Assembly (NCBI RefSeq): GCF_900104725.1
Contig: NZ_LT629758.1
Span: 2,604,001 to 2,668,000 of the forward strand
Direction of reading: 5' to 3'
DNA length: 64,000 nucleotides
Source: Actinoplanes derwentensis
GTDB lineage: Bacteria > Actinomycetota > Actinomycetes > Mycobacteriales > Micromonosporaceae
The first letter of the stretch is position 1; each line of letters opens with the position of its first letter. Positions 43,355 through 52,014 of the stretch are shown piece by piece. The notes below the pieces were generated by a model. That model was not told the DNA's origin. It ran no database searches and saw only the letters and a list, made by a program, of their open reading frames with translations. A program made the position numbers and the translations under genes.

Positions 43355-44257
43355 TCAGCCCTTCACCGCGCCGGCCGCCAGGCCGCGCATGACTCGCTGG
43401 TTGAGGAAGATGTAGATGGCCAGGATCAGCAGCACGTTGATACAGATGGCCGCGAAGGTGGGGCCGTACTCGACGACACCGAACTGGCCGGTGAAGTTGA
43501 GCAGCCCGACCTGGACGGTGCGCTGGGCGTCGTCGGTGGTGAAGGTCAGCGCGATGAGCAGGTCGTTCCAGAGGAAGAAGAACTGCACCAGCGCGATGGT
43601 GAGCACCGAGTTGCGCATCATCGGGAATCCGATGGAGATGAACGAGCGAATGATGCTCGCGCCGTCCATGGTCGCGGCTTCGAACACCGACTTGGGGATG
43701 GCCCGAAAGTAAGTGGCCATCATGAACACGGTCAGCGGCAGGCCGGTCGCGGTGTAGGTGATGATCAGCGGCCACAGGGTGCCGGTCAGATGCAGCTGGA
43801 AGTAGACAGTGAAAAGCGGCAGCAGGATCATCTGGCCGGGGATCATGATGCCGGCCAGGAACAGCATGAGTGTGGTCTGCCGGCCCTTCCAGACGAGCAC
43901 TTCGAGGGCGAATCCGGCGGCGGTGCCGAACGCGATGATCAGCGCGAGTGAGGGCAGCACGGTGAGCAGCGAGTTCTGCAGGTAGGTCGCCACCGACGAC
44001 CAGGCCTGGCTGTAGTTGGCGAAGTTGGTGAAGCTGTCCGGCAGCGAGGTGGTCGGATTGTTGAGGAACTCGTCCTGCGTCTTGAAGGACCCGAGGAACA
44101 GCCAGATCAGTGGGTACGTCACGACGACGAGCAGCAGGGCCACGGCGGCGTAGCCGGGTAGCCGCCGCAGCGTACGGCCCACGTTGCGGTTGCGTTCGGG
44201 CTGCCGTTGGGCGGCAAGCCCCGCCGTGGTGATCGGTCGGTCGGTAGTCAGTGCCAT
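43355..44257 (-). CDS. carbohydrate ABC transporter permease (MalG type)
   Basis: A 300-residue permease with six helices, the first YAAVALLLVVVTYPLIWLFLGSF. The EAA loop is SVFEAATMDGASIIRSFISIGFPMMR. It ends GLAAGAVKG as usual for MalG-type proteins. ATG 44257 is preferred; the GTG at 44263, which overlaps the partner stop, would add two residues. Partner of the 44260-45144 permease. Confidence 0.93.
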   Translation of the reverse strand: MALTTDRPITTAGLAAQRQPERNRNVGRTLRRLPGYAAVALLLVVVTYPLIWLFLGSFKTQDEFLNNPTTSLPDSFTNFANYSQAWSSVATYLQNSLLTVLPSLALIIAFGTAAGFALEVLVWKGRQTTLMLFLAGIMIPGQMILLPLFTVYFQLHLTGTLWPLIITYTATGLPLTVFMMATYFRAIPKSVFEAATMDGASIIRSFISIGFPMMRNSVLTIALVQFFFLWNDLLIALTFTTDDAQRTVQVGLLNFTGQFGVVEYGPTFAAICINVLLILAIYIFLNQRVMRGLAAGAVKG

Positions 44258-44259
44258 GG

Positions 44260-45144
44260 TCACCCCAGCCCGGTGTCGCGGCGTGTGCCGCGGAAGATGA
44301 AGACGGTGACCAGTAGGCACAGCACGGTCAGCGTGAGCGCGATCGTCGAGCCGTATCCGTAGTCGCCGTAGGCGAACGAGGTCTGATACATGTACAGCGT
44401 CAGCGGGGTGGTGGCGCTGCCCGGTCCCCCGCCGGTGAGGGCGTAGATCGAGTCGAACGCCTTCAGGGTGCCGTTGATGCTGAACACCAGGGAGGAGACG
44501 AGCACCGGCAGTGACAGCGGCACGATGATGCTGCGGATCAGCCGCCGGGTGGACGCGCCGTCGATCGAGGCGGCCTCCATGATCTCGTCCGGGATGTCGA
44601 GCAGGCCGGCGTAGAGCAAGACCGCGTAGAAGCCCATGGACCGCCAGATGTCCATCAGCGCGACGACGAAGAACGCGTTGCCGGGGCTGCTGAACCAGTC
44701 GACGCCGGTGCCGCCGAACGCCTCGATGAGTGCGTTGACGGGGCCGGTCTGCGGGGCGTACTCGAAGAACTTCTGGAACAGCAGGGCGACGGCGACGGTC
44801 GGCAGGATGACCGGGAAGAACACCAGGGTCCGTACGAGCGAACCGGCGCGGCGCAGGAAGAACACGTAGAGCAGGGCGAGGGCATAGCCGACGAGCACCT
44901 GCCCAACGGTGATGACCACGGCGTACTTGACGGTGAACCAGAGGGCCTCGGGCAGGGCCGGGTCGTCGACGAGCTTGCCGAAGTTGTCGAAGCCGGTGAA
45001 GGTGAAGCCGGTGATGACGCTGCCGGTGAAGAAGGTGTAGCCGAGCGACCACAGCATCGGCACCAGCATGATCAGGGAGTAGACCAGCAGGGCCGGTCCG
45101 AGAAGGATGGCGACCGATCGCCGGTCACCCAGGACGCTGTGCAT
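44260..45144 (-). CDS. carbohydrate ABC transporter permease (MalF/UgpA type)
   Basis: A 294-residue permease: six helices starting VAILLGPALLVYSLIMLVPMLWSLGYTFF and the EAA loop EIMEAASIDGASTRRLIRSIIVPLSLP. Length and pattern match the MalF-type subunit of group CUT1 importers. It follows the binding protein by 60 bp and precedes the MalG-type partner. Confidence 0.94.
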   Translation of the reverse strand: MHSVLGDRRSVAILLGPALLVYSLIMLVPMLWSLGYTFFTGSVITGFTFTGFDNFGKLVDDPALPEALWFTVKYAVVITVGQVLVGYALALLYVFFLRRAGSLVRTLVFFPVILPTVAVALLFQKFFEYAPQTGPVNALIEAFGGTGVDWFSSPGNAFFVVALMDIWRSMGFYAVLLYAGLLDIPDEIMEAASIDGASTRRLIRSIIVPLSLPVLVSSLVFSINGTLKAFDSIYALTGGGPGSATTPLTLYMYQTSFAYGDYGYGSTIALTLTVLCLLVTVFIFRGTRRDTGLG

Positions 45145-45204
45145 CAGCTCGCCTTTCGTGCCGCGGCGACCCCGACCGTGGCCGGGGCCGCCGCGAGAGG
45201 GTGA

Positions 45205-46503
45205 TCAGCTCAGGTTGCTGCTGACGGTCTGCATGAACTTCTCGCCGGTCAGCTGGCCGGCGGCGAGCAGGCCGCCGTTGGCCTGGCTGACTGTGGTGGC
45301 CTTGGCGGAGAATTGGCCCTCGAACCAGAGCACGCTGGTCTGCACCTTGCTGATCTCGTCCTGGATCTGCTTGGTCAGTGCGGGCACCTGAACGCTGCCG
45401 TCGGTGGCGAAGCCGGTGATCTGGTTGGAGTCGCGCAGCGCGACGGTGCCGTAGTTCTCGACGATGCACTTGACCCATGCCTGGGTGTTCGGGTCGCTCT
45501 CGTAGGCCTTCTTGGACACTGCGACGGCGGTGCCGACGTTGGCGGGCATCTGGTCGGCCGTGCCGGCGCCACCGGCGACGGTCGGGAACTTGAGGAAGCC
45601 GATGTTGTCGGCGCCGACTTTGTTCTTGGCCTCGTCGTTGAAGTCGGACAGCGCCCAGGAGCCCATGTAGATGAAGGCGGCCTTGCCGGTGAGGAAGGTG
45701 TTCAACGCGGTCGCGTAGTCGATCGAGGTGGGCGACTTGCCGAAGTAGCCGGCCTTGCCGAGCGCGGCGATCGCGTCGGCGGCCGCGACGTACTGCGGGT
45801 CGGTGAGCTTCGCCGATCCGTCGGCGACCTTCTTCAGTGCGTCCGGGCCCTGCTGACGCAGGATGTAGTTGCCGACCCAGCGGGTGACACCCCACCCGTC
45901 GCCGCCCTTGCCGGCCTGCGAGATCGGCTGGACGCCCGCGCCCTGCAGCCTCGCGAACGCCGCGACCAGGTCTTCCCAGGTAGCGGGCGGGGTGGTGATG
46001 CCGTTGTCGGCGAGCAGCTTCTTGTTGTACCAGATGCCCTCGATGTTGAGCTCGGTCGGCAGGACGAGCTGCTGGCCGTCGTAGAGCGACTTGATGGTCG
46101 ACGACGCGGCCGGCAGCACGCCGGGCGCTGCCGCGGCGGTGTCGAGAACCGAGCCACTGCCGGCGAGCTGCTTGGTCAGCGACGGTGCGTTCGCGGCGAT
46201 GAAGGTCTGCGGCAGTGCGCCCTGGCCGGCGAGGAGCTGGAGTTGCTGGTCGAGGCTAGCCTGGGCCTGCTTCTTGATCTCCAGCGGCTGTGCCGTGTTC
46301 TGGGCGGCACATTCCTTCTGGCTGAGCGTGGTCAGTGTGGTCGGCACCGTGGTGTTCTCGTTGATGGCGAGGAAGGTGAAGTTCTTCGCCGAGGTACTGC
46401 CGGAGCCGTCGTCGTCGCTGCCGCCACAGGCTGAGGTGGAGAAGACGAGGGCGAGCGCGCTGAGCGCCGCCGCAACTTGGGTCCGTCGGTTTATGAGTGC
46501 CAC
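45205..46503 (-). CDS. sugar ABC transporter substrate-binding lipoprotein
   Basis: A 432-residue CUT1-type binding protein. The signal peptide and lipobox are AALSALALVFSTSACGG with Cys26 as the lipidated residue. Motifs PATWEDLVAAFARLQGAG, TGKAAFIYMGSWALSDF and the C-terminal alpha-helical lobe fit the family. GTG 46503 is set by AGGAGG four bases upstream. First gene of binding protein-permease-permease-GH78 and the likely specificity subunit for rhamnose-containing oligosaccharides. Three operator-like sites lie between it and the divergent lacI. Confidence 0.94.
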   Translation of the reverse strand: MALINRRTQVAAALSALALVFSTSACGGSDDDGSGSTSAKNFTFLAINENTTVPTTLTTLSQKECAAQNTAQPLEIKKQAQASLDQQLQLLAGQGALPQTFIAANAPSLTKQLAGSGSVLDTAAAAPGVLPAASSTIKSLYDGQQLVLPTELNIEGIWYNKKLLADNGITTPPATWEDLVAAFARLQGAGVQPISQAGKGGDGWGVTRWVGNYILRQQGPDALKKVADGSAKLTDPQYVAAADAIAALGKAGYFGKSPTSIDYATALNTFLTGKAAFIYMGSWALSDFNDEAKNKVGADNIGFLKFPTVAGGAGTADQMPANVGTAVAVSKKAYESDPNTQAWVKCIVENYGTVALRDSNQITGFATDGSVQVPALTKQIQDEISKVQTSVLWFEGQFSAKATTVSQANGGLLAAGQLTGEKFMQTVSSNLS

Positions 46504-46534
46504 AGGTCCTCCTAGACGACCGCGGGATGCCTTC

Positions 46535-46557
46535 GCTTTGAAGCGTCTAAAGCTTCA
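46535..46557. promoter_or_regulatory. operator candidate 1 upstream of the rhamnoside ABC operon
   Basis: GCTTTGAAGCGTCTAAAGC (46535-46553) is an imperfect 19-bp palindrome, nested with TGAAGC/GCTTCA (46539-46557). The 11-mer TTGAAGCGTCT in it (46538-46548) recurs at 46720-46730. It lies 32-54 bp upstream of the binding-protein start. Confidence 0.55.
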
Positions 46558-46638
46558 GATGGGGATCCTGGACCGTCAACATCGTCATCCTGATACTCGC
46601 CATTGACCGGTTGGATACACGCCGTTCACGTGCGGCAT

Positions 46639-46658
46639 TAGAATCTGGAACGATTCAA
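46639..46658. promoter_or_regulatory. operator candidate 2 in the divergent region
   Basis: TAGAATCTGGAACGATTCAA; its complement begins TTGAATCGTTC, close to the TTGAAGCGTCT of the flanking sites. GAATC and GATTC form an inverted repeat. It lies midway between the divergent genes. Confidence 0.45.
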
Positions 46659-46719
46659 CACCGGGGCCACAGGCCCGTGACCGCTATCGGCTTTCTGGAC
46701 CACCCCGGCCTGCCGGAGA

Positions 46720-46740
46720 TTGAAGCGTCTGACATACCCT
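46720..46740 (+). promoter_or_regulatory. operator candidate 3 and -10 box of the lacI gene
   Basis: TTGAAGCGTCT (46720-46730) is identical to the core of candidate 1. Four bases on, TACCCT (46735-46740) matches the TANNNT -10 pattern and ends seven positions before the ATG at 46747, implying a leaderless transcript that the repressor itself could block. Confidence 0.55.
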
Positions 46741-46746
46741 CGGCCG

Positions 46747-47751
46747 ATGGCGAGAATCGAGGACGTCGCCACCCATGCAGGGGTATCGGTGGGGACCGTG
46801 AGCAATGTGCTCAACCGGCCGGGGGCCGTCGCGGCCACGACCCGCGATCGGGTCCTCGCCGCCATCACCGCACTCGACTACCGGCCCAACGAGGCGGCCC
46901 GGTCGCTGGCCGCCGGGCGCAGCCGCACCCTCGGCCTGATCGTCCCGGACGTCACCAACCCGTTCTTCGCCGACCTGGCCCGCGGCGCCGAGCAGATCGC
47001 CGATCAGCGCGACGTCGTGGTGATGCTGTACAACAGCGGTGAATCCACCGAGCGGGAACAACGCTACTTCGGCCGGCTCGAAACCCAGCGTGTGCAGGGT
47101 GTCCTGGTCAGCCCGGTCCACGAGGTGGGTACCGCGGTCGATGACCTGGTACGGCGCGGCACGCCGGTGGTGCTGCTGGACCGCGGCTCCGGTAAGCACG
47201 GCTTGTGCTGCGTATCCGTCGACGACCACACCGGAGGCGATCTCGCCGCCCGTCACCTCATCGGCTGCGGCTATCGCAGCCTGGCATACGTGGGCGGCCC
47301 GTTGTCGGTTCCGCAGACGGCCGCCCGGCTCGCCGGTGCCCGCGAGGTCACTCAGGGCGCGGGGGCGACTCTCGAGGTCATCGAGACCAGGGCCGTCACC
47401 GTCGCGGAGGGCCGGGCGGCGGGCACGGCGATCGGCGTCCGCCGTGCCGGGCAGCGGCCGGAGGCTGTGTTCTGCGCCAATGACCTGCTCGCTCTCGGCG
47501 TGCTGCAGGCGGTCACCCGGCAGGGTCTACGGGTTCCCGACGATCTGGCGATCGTCGGCTACGACGACATCGACTACGCAGCCGCGGCTGCCGTACCGCT
47601 TACGTCGGTACGGCAGCCGCGCGCCGAGCTGGGCCGGGTCGCCGCCGGTCTGCTGTTCGAGGAGATCGACTCTCCGGAACAGCATCGGCATCGACAGGTG
47701 GTGTTCCAACCGGAACTGGTGGTCCGACAGTCCTGCGGGGTCAGCCGATGA
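46747..47751 (+). CDS. LacI-family regulator of the rhamnoside ABC-GH78 operon
   Basis: A 334-residue LacI/GalR repressor: helix-turn-helix ARIEDVATHAGVSVGTVSNVLNRPGAV, hinge RPNEAARSLAAGRSRTLGLIVPD, ligand core DVTNPFFADLARGAEQIAD, AVFCANDLLALGVLQAVTRQG and LAIVGYDDIDYAAAAAVPLTSVRQP, ending LVVRQS. ATG 46747 is fixed by the helix-turn-helix and the adjacent -10 box; a start at 46720 would make the operator coding. Divergent from the ABC operon and flanked by three related operator candidates, so local autoregulated repression is likely. Its stop directly abuts the convergent beta-helix gene. Confidence 0.92.
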   Translation: MARIEDVATHAGVSVGTVSNVLNRPGAVAATTRDRVLAAITALDYRPNEAARSLAAGRSRTLGLIVPDVTNPFFADLARGAEQIADQRDVVVMLYNSGESTEREQRYFGRLETQRVQGVLVSPVHEVGTAVDDLVRRGTPVVLLDRGSGKHGLCCVSVDDHTGGDLAARHLIGCGYRSLAYVGGPLSVPQTAARLAGAREVTQGAGATLEVIETRAVTVAEGRAAGTAIGVRRAGQRPEAVFCANDLLALGVLQAVTRQGLRVPDDLAIVGYDDIDYAAAAAVPLTSVRQPRAELGRVAAGLLFEEIDSPEQHRHRQVVFQPELVVRQSCGVSR

Positions 47752-49662
47752 TCAGTGGGGGTAGGACGCCAGCCGGGCGGAGGCGGTGAAGCCGGGGACG
47801 ACCTGGTTGGGCTGGGTCGATTCGACGGCGGCGCCGCTGTCGCCGACGATGTGCCGGATGCCGCCGCCGAACGCGATGACGGCGGTCGTCAGCGACGTGA
47901 ACCGGACGCTGGCGAGTGGGGGCGCCTCGATGGAGGTCCAGGCGTGCGCCGGCGCGCCGGCGGAGGTGGAGTCGATAAACAGCGTGTAGACGGCCGTGCC
48001 GGTGGCCGTGTGGGTAGTCACGCCGGGTGCTACCCGGTATGAGGCGTACCCCTCCTTGGCGCCGTCCATCCAGGCGGCCTGGTTCGGCGGGTCGTACGGG
48101 AACTCGCTCTGGTAGAAGATGGTCCGGCCGCGTTCGCCGTTCCAGACGACCTGGTTCTTCTGGTGGTGCTCGACGAACAGGCCGAGGGCTGTCACATCGG
48201 TGCCGTTGACAACGAGGCCGGTGTCGCTGGTGTTGCTGCTCCAGCCCACACCGGTGCCGTGGTCGGCGCGCCAGAGCCAGTTGTCGTCGAGGATGACCTT
48301 GCTCTGGTTTACCTGCAGGGCGGTCTTGGTGGAGCCGGCCTGGGCGCCGCCGATCCGGATGAACAGGTCGCTGAGCGTGGTCGGGTTGGTGTCGTCGCCG
48401 ATGTTGACGGCGTTGCCGGTGCCGACCTTGACCAGGACGTCGGTGCCGGGGCCGGCGTCGACCAGGAGGCTGGAGACGACCACGCCCTTGACGTCGCCGA
48501 CCTCGATCGCGGCCCGGCCACCGGTGGGAGCCAGGGTCGCGTAGCCCATGCCCATGATCACCGTGTCGGCCCGGGCCACCTTGATCGGGCCGTCGAGACG
48601 GTAGACACCGGGGGTCAGGATGAGGTTCTTGCCCGAGGCCAGGGCCGTGTTGATCGTCGCGGCGGTGTCGGTGCCCGGCTTGGCGATGTGGAAGCGGGAG
48701 ATCGCGATGCTGGTACCGGCGGTGCTGTCGGTCGCCCAGTTGGCGCCGGAGGTGTTGGTGCGCGCCTTCGGCACGAAGACCGCGTAGGCGTCCCCGTTCA
48801 CGGTCAGGAAGGGTGCTGGCCGGGAGGTCGGGGTGGTGGCGAGGGTGGTGATGCCGCGACCGGTGAAGTCGGTGGCCGGTGCTCCCTTGACGCCGGAGAA
48901 GACCAGGTTGGCGGAACCGCCGCTCCAGGCGCCGATCTGACTGTCGCGTACGTAGTACTGCGCCTGGCCCGGTCCGGCGTCACCGCCGCTGTTGACGGTG
49001 CCACTGATACGGCTGTCGGCCATCGTGGTGCCGAAGAGCGTGGCGCCGTAAGCACCGTTGAGATCGAGGTTGCCCTGGATGTCGACCCGGCGCAGCGAGG
49101 ACGCCTGGGAGGTCGCCCAGCGCATGGTGTGTGCCGGGGCGACGCCTTCCGGCTTGGCCCGAGCGGCGTCGGCGCCCACCGGCCGCTGGACGGGGTTGAT
49201 GGAGAGGTTGGCCAGCGACCGGTAGAAGTTGGTCAGGCCGTCGGAGGAGCCGTCGGCGTTCTGACGCGGTTCGGAGTGCAGCGCACCGTTGATCTTGACA
49301 CTGGTGGGCGAGGAACCGAGTCCGGCGATCGCGGTGTAATAGCCGACCTCGCTGTTGACGATGTCGGTGGCGGTCGCCGGGTCGTTCTGGCCGGCCGCGC
49401 TGCCGTAGACACCCGGCTTGAAGTACACCGCGTGCCGGCTGGTGCTGAACTCGGGCTCCGCCGAGATGCTCTGCAGGTAGGCGTTGATCTGAGCGGCCGG
49501 TGTGGCCGGGTCGAAGATCCTGACGTTCGGGCCGAAGTCGGGGGCCGTCGCGGCCCATCCCGACAGGGCGGGGCCGGCGACCGCGAAAGCACCGGCGGCG
49601 GCCAGGACAGCGAGGGCGGTGCCGACCGGGAAGGCCACGTGCTGTCGGCTGCGTTTTCGCAT
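47752..49662 (-). CDS. secreted right-handed beta-helix protein (pectate lyase/GH55-like)
   Basis: A 636-residue exported protein. The signal peptide MRKRSRQHVAFPVGTALAVLAAAG runs to about residue 38 (SGWAA). Two beta-helix lobes follow, as in GH55-type exoglucanases and large polysaccharide lyases: the first about 50-330 with HAVYFKPGVYGSA and LRRVDIQGNLDLNGAYG, the second about 350-600 with LILTPGVYRLDGPIKVARADTVIMGMGYATL and VVSSLLVDAGPGTD. GAGGAG precedes ATG 49662. No catalytic residues can be assigned. The rhamnosidase neighbourhood suggests a pectic or plant polysaccharide, but this is inference. Confidence 0.8.
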   Translation of the reverse strand: MRKRSRQHVAFPVGTALAVLAAAGAFAVAGPALSGWAATAPDFGPNVRIFDPATPAAQINAYLQSISAEPEFSTSRHAVYFKPGVYGSAAGQNDPATATDIVNSEVGYYTAIAGLGSSPTSVKINGALHSEPRQNADGSSDGLTNFYRSLANLSINPVQRPVGADAARAKPEGVAPAHTMRWATSQASSLRRVDIQGNLDLNGAYGATLFGTTMADSRISGTVNSGGDAGPGQAQYYVRDSQIGAWSGGSANLVFSGVKGAPATDFTGRGITTLATTPTSRPAPFLTVNGDAYAVFVPKARTNTSGANWATDSTAGTSIAISRFHIAKPGTDTAATINTALASGKNLILTPGVYRLDGPIKVARADTVIMGMGYATLAPTGGRAAIEVGDVKGVVVSSLLVDAGPGTDVLVKVGTGNAVNIGDDTNPTTLSDLFIRIGGAQAGSTKTALQVNQSKVILDDNWLWRADHGTGVGWSSNTSDTGLVVNGTDVTALGLFVEHHQKNQVVWNGERGRTIFYQSEFPYDPPNQAAWMDGAKEGYASYRVAPGVTTHTATGTAVYTLFIDSTSAGAPAHAWTSIEAPPLASVRFTSLTTAVIAFGGGIRHIVGDSGAAVESTQPNQVVPGFTASARLASYPH

Positions 49663-49817
49663 GGGTGTCTCCTCTGTTCCCGCGTCGTACCCGCATGGGG
49701 ACTGCGGGTGGGGACGGCGCGCGGGTTCCGTCACGGTGCCTGACCGAAGGAGTGCCGGAGAAGACGAAGTTGTTTATGCAATGTATCCGGCATGTTAATA
49801 GACCGTGGTCACAGCGT
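49663..49817. promoter_or_regulatory. intergenic region with the beta-helix gene promoter
   Basis: AT-rich patch TTTATGCAATGTATCCGGCATGTTAATA (about 49770-49798) in otherwise GC-rich sequence; probably the promoter/operator of the leftward beta-helix gene. Only ATGC/GCAT symmetry is visible. Confidence 0.3.
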
Positions 49818-50717
49818 TCACTGCTGGACCTCGATGGCCGCGTCCGCGAAACACCGGCGCAGCCATCGATGGGCGGGATCGTTCTCATGTCCCGGATGCC
49901 ACCACATCGCCTCGACGACCGGCGCCGTCGGGAACGGGCACTCCACCATCCGGACCCGGCCGCTCTCGGCCATCGCCGCGCCGAGCTGCCGTTGGATCAG
50001 AGCGACCCGGTCGGTGCCGGCGATCAGAGCGGGCAGCACCGTGTAACTCTCGACTACCAACCGGGCGTCGAGGTCGATGCCGTGGGTACGCAACTCCCGG
50101 GCGCCGGTGGTGATCGCCGTGCCGTCATGGTAGGTCAGCACCCAGGACCGAACGGCCAGGTCCTCGACGGTCAGCTCGGCGTCCGCGGCGGCGTCGACCA
50201 GACAGGCCCACTCGTCCTGATACAGGTTGTGGTGCGGCAGGCCGGTGACGATGCCGTGCGGCAGCACCAGCAGGTCGACCTCACGCAGTTCGTCGGCGGC
50301 CTGATCGACGTTCTGCCGGGTGGTCGGCTGGACATGCAGGCGCACGTGTGGCGCCCGCTGGTCGATCAACGCGGCCACCGCGGCGCCGAGGACGGTCACG
50401 GCGTAGTCGGACATGATCACGGTGAACGTGCGCCGCGACTGCACGGGATCGAAGTCGGGTTGGGCGCTGAGAACCTGATCGGCGGCCGCGACCACGTCGG
50501 CGGCCGCGGCGGCGAGCCTGGCCGCGAGCGGGGTGAGCTGGTAGCTCTGCCCGGCCCGGATGAGCAGGTCGTCGCCGAAGTGCCGGCGGAGCCGGGCCAG
50601 CGCCGAACTCATCGCGGGCTGGCTGATCTGCAGCCGCTCGGCGGCCCGGGTGACGCTGCATTCGGTGAGCAACGCGTCCAGCGCGGTCAACATGTTGAGA
50701 TCGGCATGGCGGGCCAT
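49818..50717 (-). CDS. LysR-family regulator
   Basis: A 299-residue LysR protein with an N-terminal helix-turn-helix (LNMLTALDALLTECSVTRAAERLQISQPAMSSALARLRRHFGDDLL) and an effector domain containing FTVIMSDYAVTVLGAAV, LLVLPHGIVTGLPHHNLY and AMWWHPGHENDPAHRWLR. It is close kin of the LysR at 35366-36298, so the two probably recognise related aromatic ligands. It lies downstream of mscR on the same strand, 69 bp after a hydrolase remnant, and could be read from the P450 operon. Confidence 0.92.
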   Translation of the reverse strand: MARHADLNMLTALDALLTECSVTRAAERLQISQPAMSSALARLRRHFGDDLLIRAGQSYQLTPLAARLAAAAADVVAAADQVLSAQPDFDPVQSRRTFTVIMSDYAVTVLGAAVAALIDQRAPHVRLHVQPTTRQNVDQAADELREVDLLVLPHGIVTGLPHHNLYQDEWACLVDAAADAELTVEDLAVRSWVLTYHDGTAITTGARELRTHGIDLDARLVVESYTVLPALIAGTDRVALIQRQLGAAMAESGRVRMVECPFPTAPVVEAMWWHPGHENDPAHRWLRRCFADAAIEVQQ

Positions 50718-50786
50718 CGCCAGACAACTCCGTTCCGGGACAGCCGGCCGGGCGAGCGCCGTATCACCGACGCCCGCCTGGCCGGC

Positions 50787-50903
50787 CTAGATTTCTTCGA
50801 GGCGGGCGCGCTCGGCTTGGATCGTGGTGTCGCCGCTGTGACCGGTGTCGGCGGCCAGGATCGCGCCGGCCATCACGCGGTGATCGATGCGGACGCCGGT
50901 CAC
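50787..50903 (-). pseudogene. 38-codon remnant of the MBL-fold hydrolase that accompanies mscR (internal deletion)
   Basis: GTG 50903 overlaps the mscR stop (GTGA) and opens a 38-codon frame ending TAG at 50787. Its first part, VRIDHRVMAGAI, resembles the N-terminus of the metallo-beta-lactamase-fold protein encoded after mscR in mycobacteria and relatives. Its last part, TGHSGDTTIQAE, resembles that family's C-terminal TGHGxxTTIGAE motif. The roughly 170 residues between, including the metal-binding HxHxDH, are missing in frame. I read it as an internally deleted gene; a genuine small protein is possible but less likely. Confidence 0.5.
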
Positions 50904-52009
50904 AGCACCACCACCGAGCGCAGCACCGGCTGAGCGCCGGGACCATGCATCTTGGTGAACGTCTCTTCCACGTCTGCTATACCGATTTCCTCGGTGACGA
51001 ACGCGTCCAGGTCGAGACGGCCCTGCTGGTAGAGATCAACCAGCATCGGGAAGTCGCGGCTGGGCAGGCAGTCGCCGTACCAGCTGGACTTCAGCGCCCC
51101 GCCGCGGCCGAACACGTCGATCAGCGGCAGGTCCGGCAGCGTCATCTCCGGTGTCGGCACCCCGACCAGCACGAGGACACCGGCCAGGTCACGGCCGTAG
51201 AACGCCTGTTTCCACGTCTCCGGACGGCCGACGGCCTCGATGACCACGTCGGCGCCGTCCGCGCCCTCGTACGTCTCGGCCGTGATTCTCTTGATCTCGG
51301 TGATCGGGTCGGTCCGGGAGGAGTCGACCAGGTGGGTAGCGCCGAGCCTACGAGCCGCTTCGAGTTTCGCCGGGTCGATGTCGACGGCGATGATCGGGCT
51401 GGCGCCGGCCAGGGCCGACCCGGCGACGGCCGCGACACCCACTCCCCCGCAGCCGATGACCGCGACCGACTTTCCCGGGGTCACGGCGCCGGTGTTGATG
51501 GCGGCGCCGATGCCCGCCATCACCCCGCAGCCGAGCAGCCCGACCGCCGCCGGACGGGCCGACGGGTCGACCTTCGTGCACTGCCCGGCCGCGACCAGGG
51601 TCTTCTCGGCGAACGCGCCGATCCCCAGGGCCGGAGACAACTCCGTACCGTCCTCGAGTGTCATCTTCTGCTTCGCATTGTGGGTGTTGAAGCAGTAGTG
51701 CGGGTCGCCGCGTCTGCAGGCCCGGCACTGGCCGCACACGGCCCGCCAGTTCAGCACGACGAAGTCGCCGGGTACCACGTCGGTGACGCCGTCGCCCACG
51801 GCTTCGACGATGCCGGACGCCTCGTGACCGAGCAGGAACGGGAATTCGTCGTTGATACCGCCGTCGCGGTAATGCAGGTCGGTGTGGCAGACCCCGCACG
51901 CCTGGATCCGCACCACCGCCTCACCCGGCCCGGGATCGGGCACGTTGATCGTGACAAGTTCGACCGGGGCGCCCTTGGCACGGGCGATGACGGCCTTGAC
52001 CTGTTGCAT
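50900..52009 (-). CDS. mscR: S-(hydroxymethyl)mycothiol dehydrogenase (mycothiol-dependent formaldehyde dehydrogenase)
   Basis: A 369-residue zinc- and NAD-dependent class III alcohol dehydrogenase that oxidises the formaldehyde-mycothiol adduct. Features: [30 protein letters not shown] (catalytic zinc Cys/His/Glu), [32 protein letters not shown] (structural zinc), [18 protein letters not shown], the NAD motif GCGGVGVAA, and [18 protein letters not shown]. This pattern is specific for the actinobacterial mycothiol enzyme as in M. tuberculosis AdhE2. ATG 52009 lies five bases after the P450 stop. In an operon with a P450 and its reductase it would clear formaldehyde from O-demethylation. Confidence 0.93.
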   Translation of the reverse strand: MQQVKAVIARAKGAPVELVTINVPDPGPGEAVVRIQACGVCHTDLHYRDGGINDEFPFLLGHEASGIVEAVGDGVTDVVPGDFVVLNWRAVCGQCRACRRGDPHYCFNTHNAKQKMTLEDGTELSPALGIGAFAEKTLVAAGQCTKVDPSARPAAVGLLGCGVMAGIGAAINTGAVTPGKSVAVIGCGGVGVAAVAGSALAGASPIIAVDIDPAKLEAARRLGATHLVDSSRTDPITEIKRITAETYEGADGADVVIEAVGRPETWKQAFYGRDLAGVLVLVGVPTPEMTLPDLPLIDVFGRGGALKSSWYGDCLPSRDFPMLVDLYQQGRLDLDAFVTEEIGIADVEETFTKMHGPGAQPVLRSVVVL

Positions 52010-52014
52010 GGTTC

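Noticed and set aside
41680..43392. A 570-codon plus-strand frame opposite GH78
   Set aside because: The GH78 catalytic motifs are on the minus strand; the plus frame has none.
48163..49743. A 526-codon plus-strand frame opposite the beta-helix protein
   Set aside because: Mirror frame of a real secreted protein with signal peptide; Gly/Val/Asp-rich without motifs.
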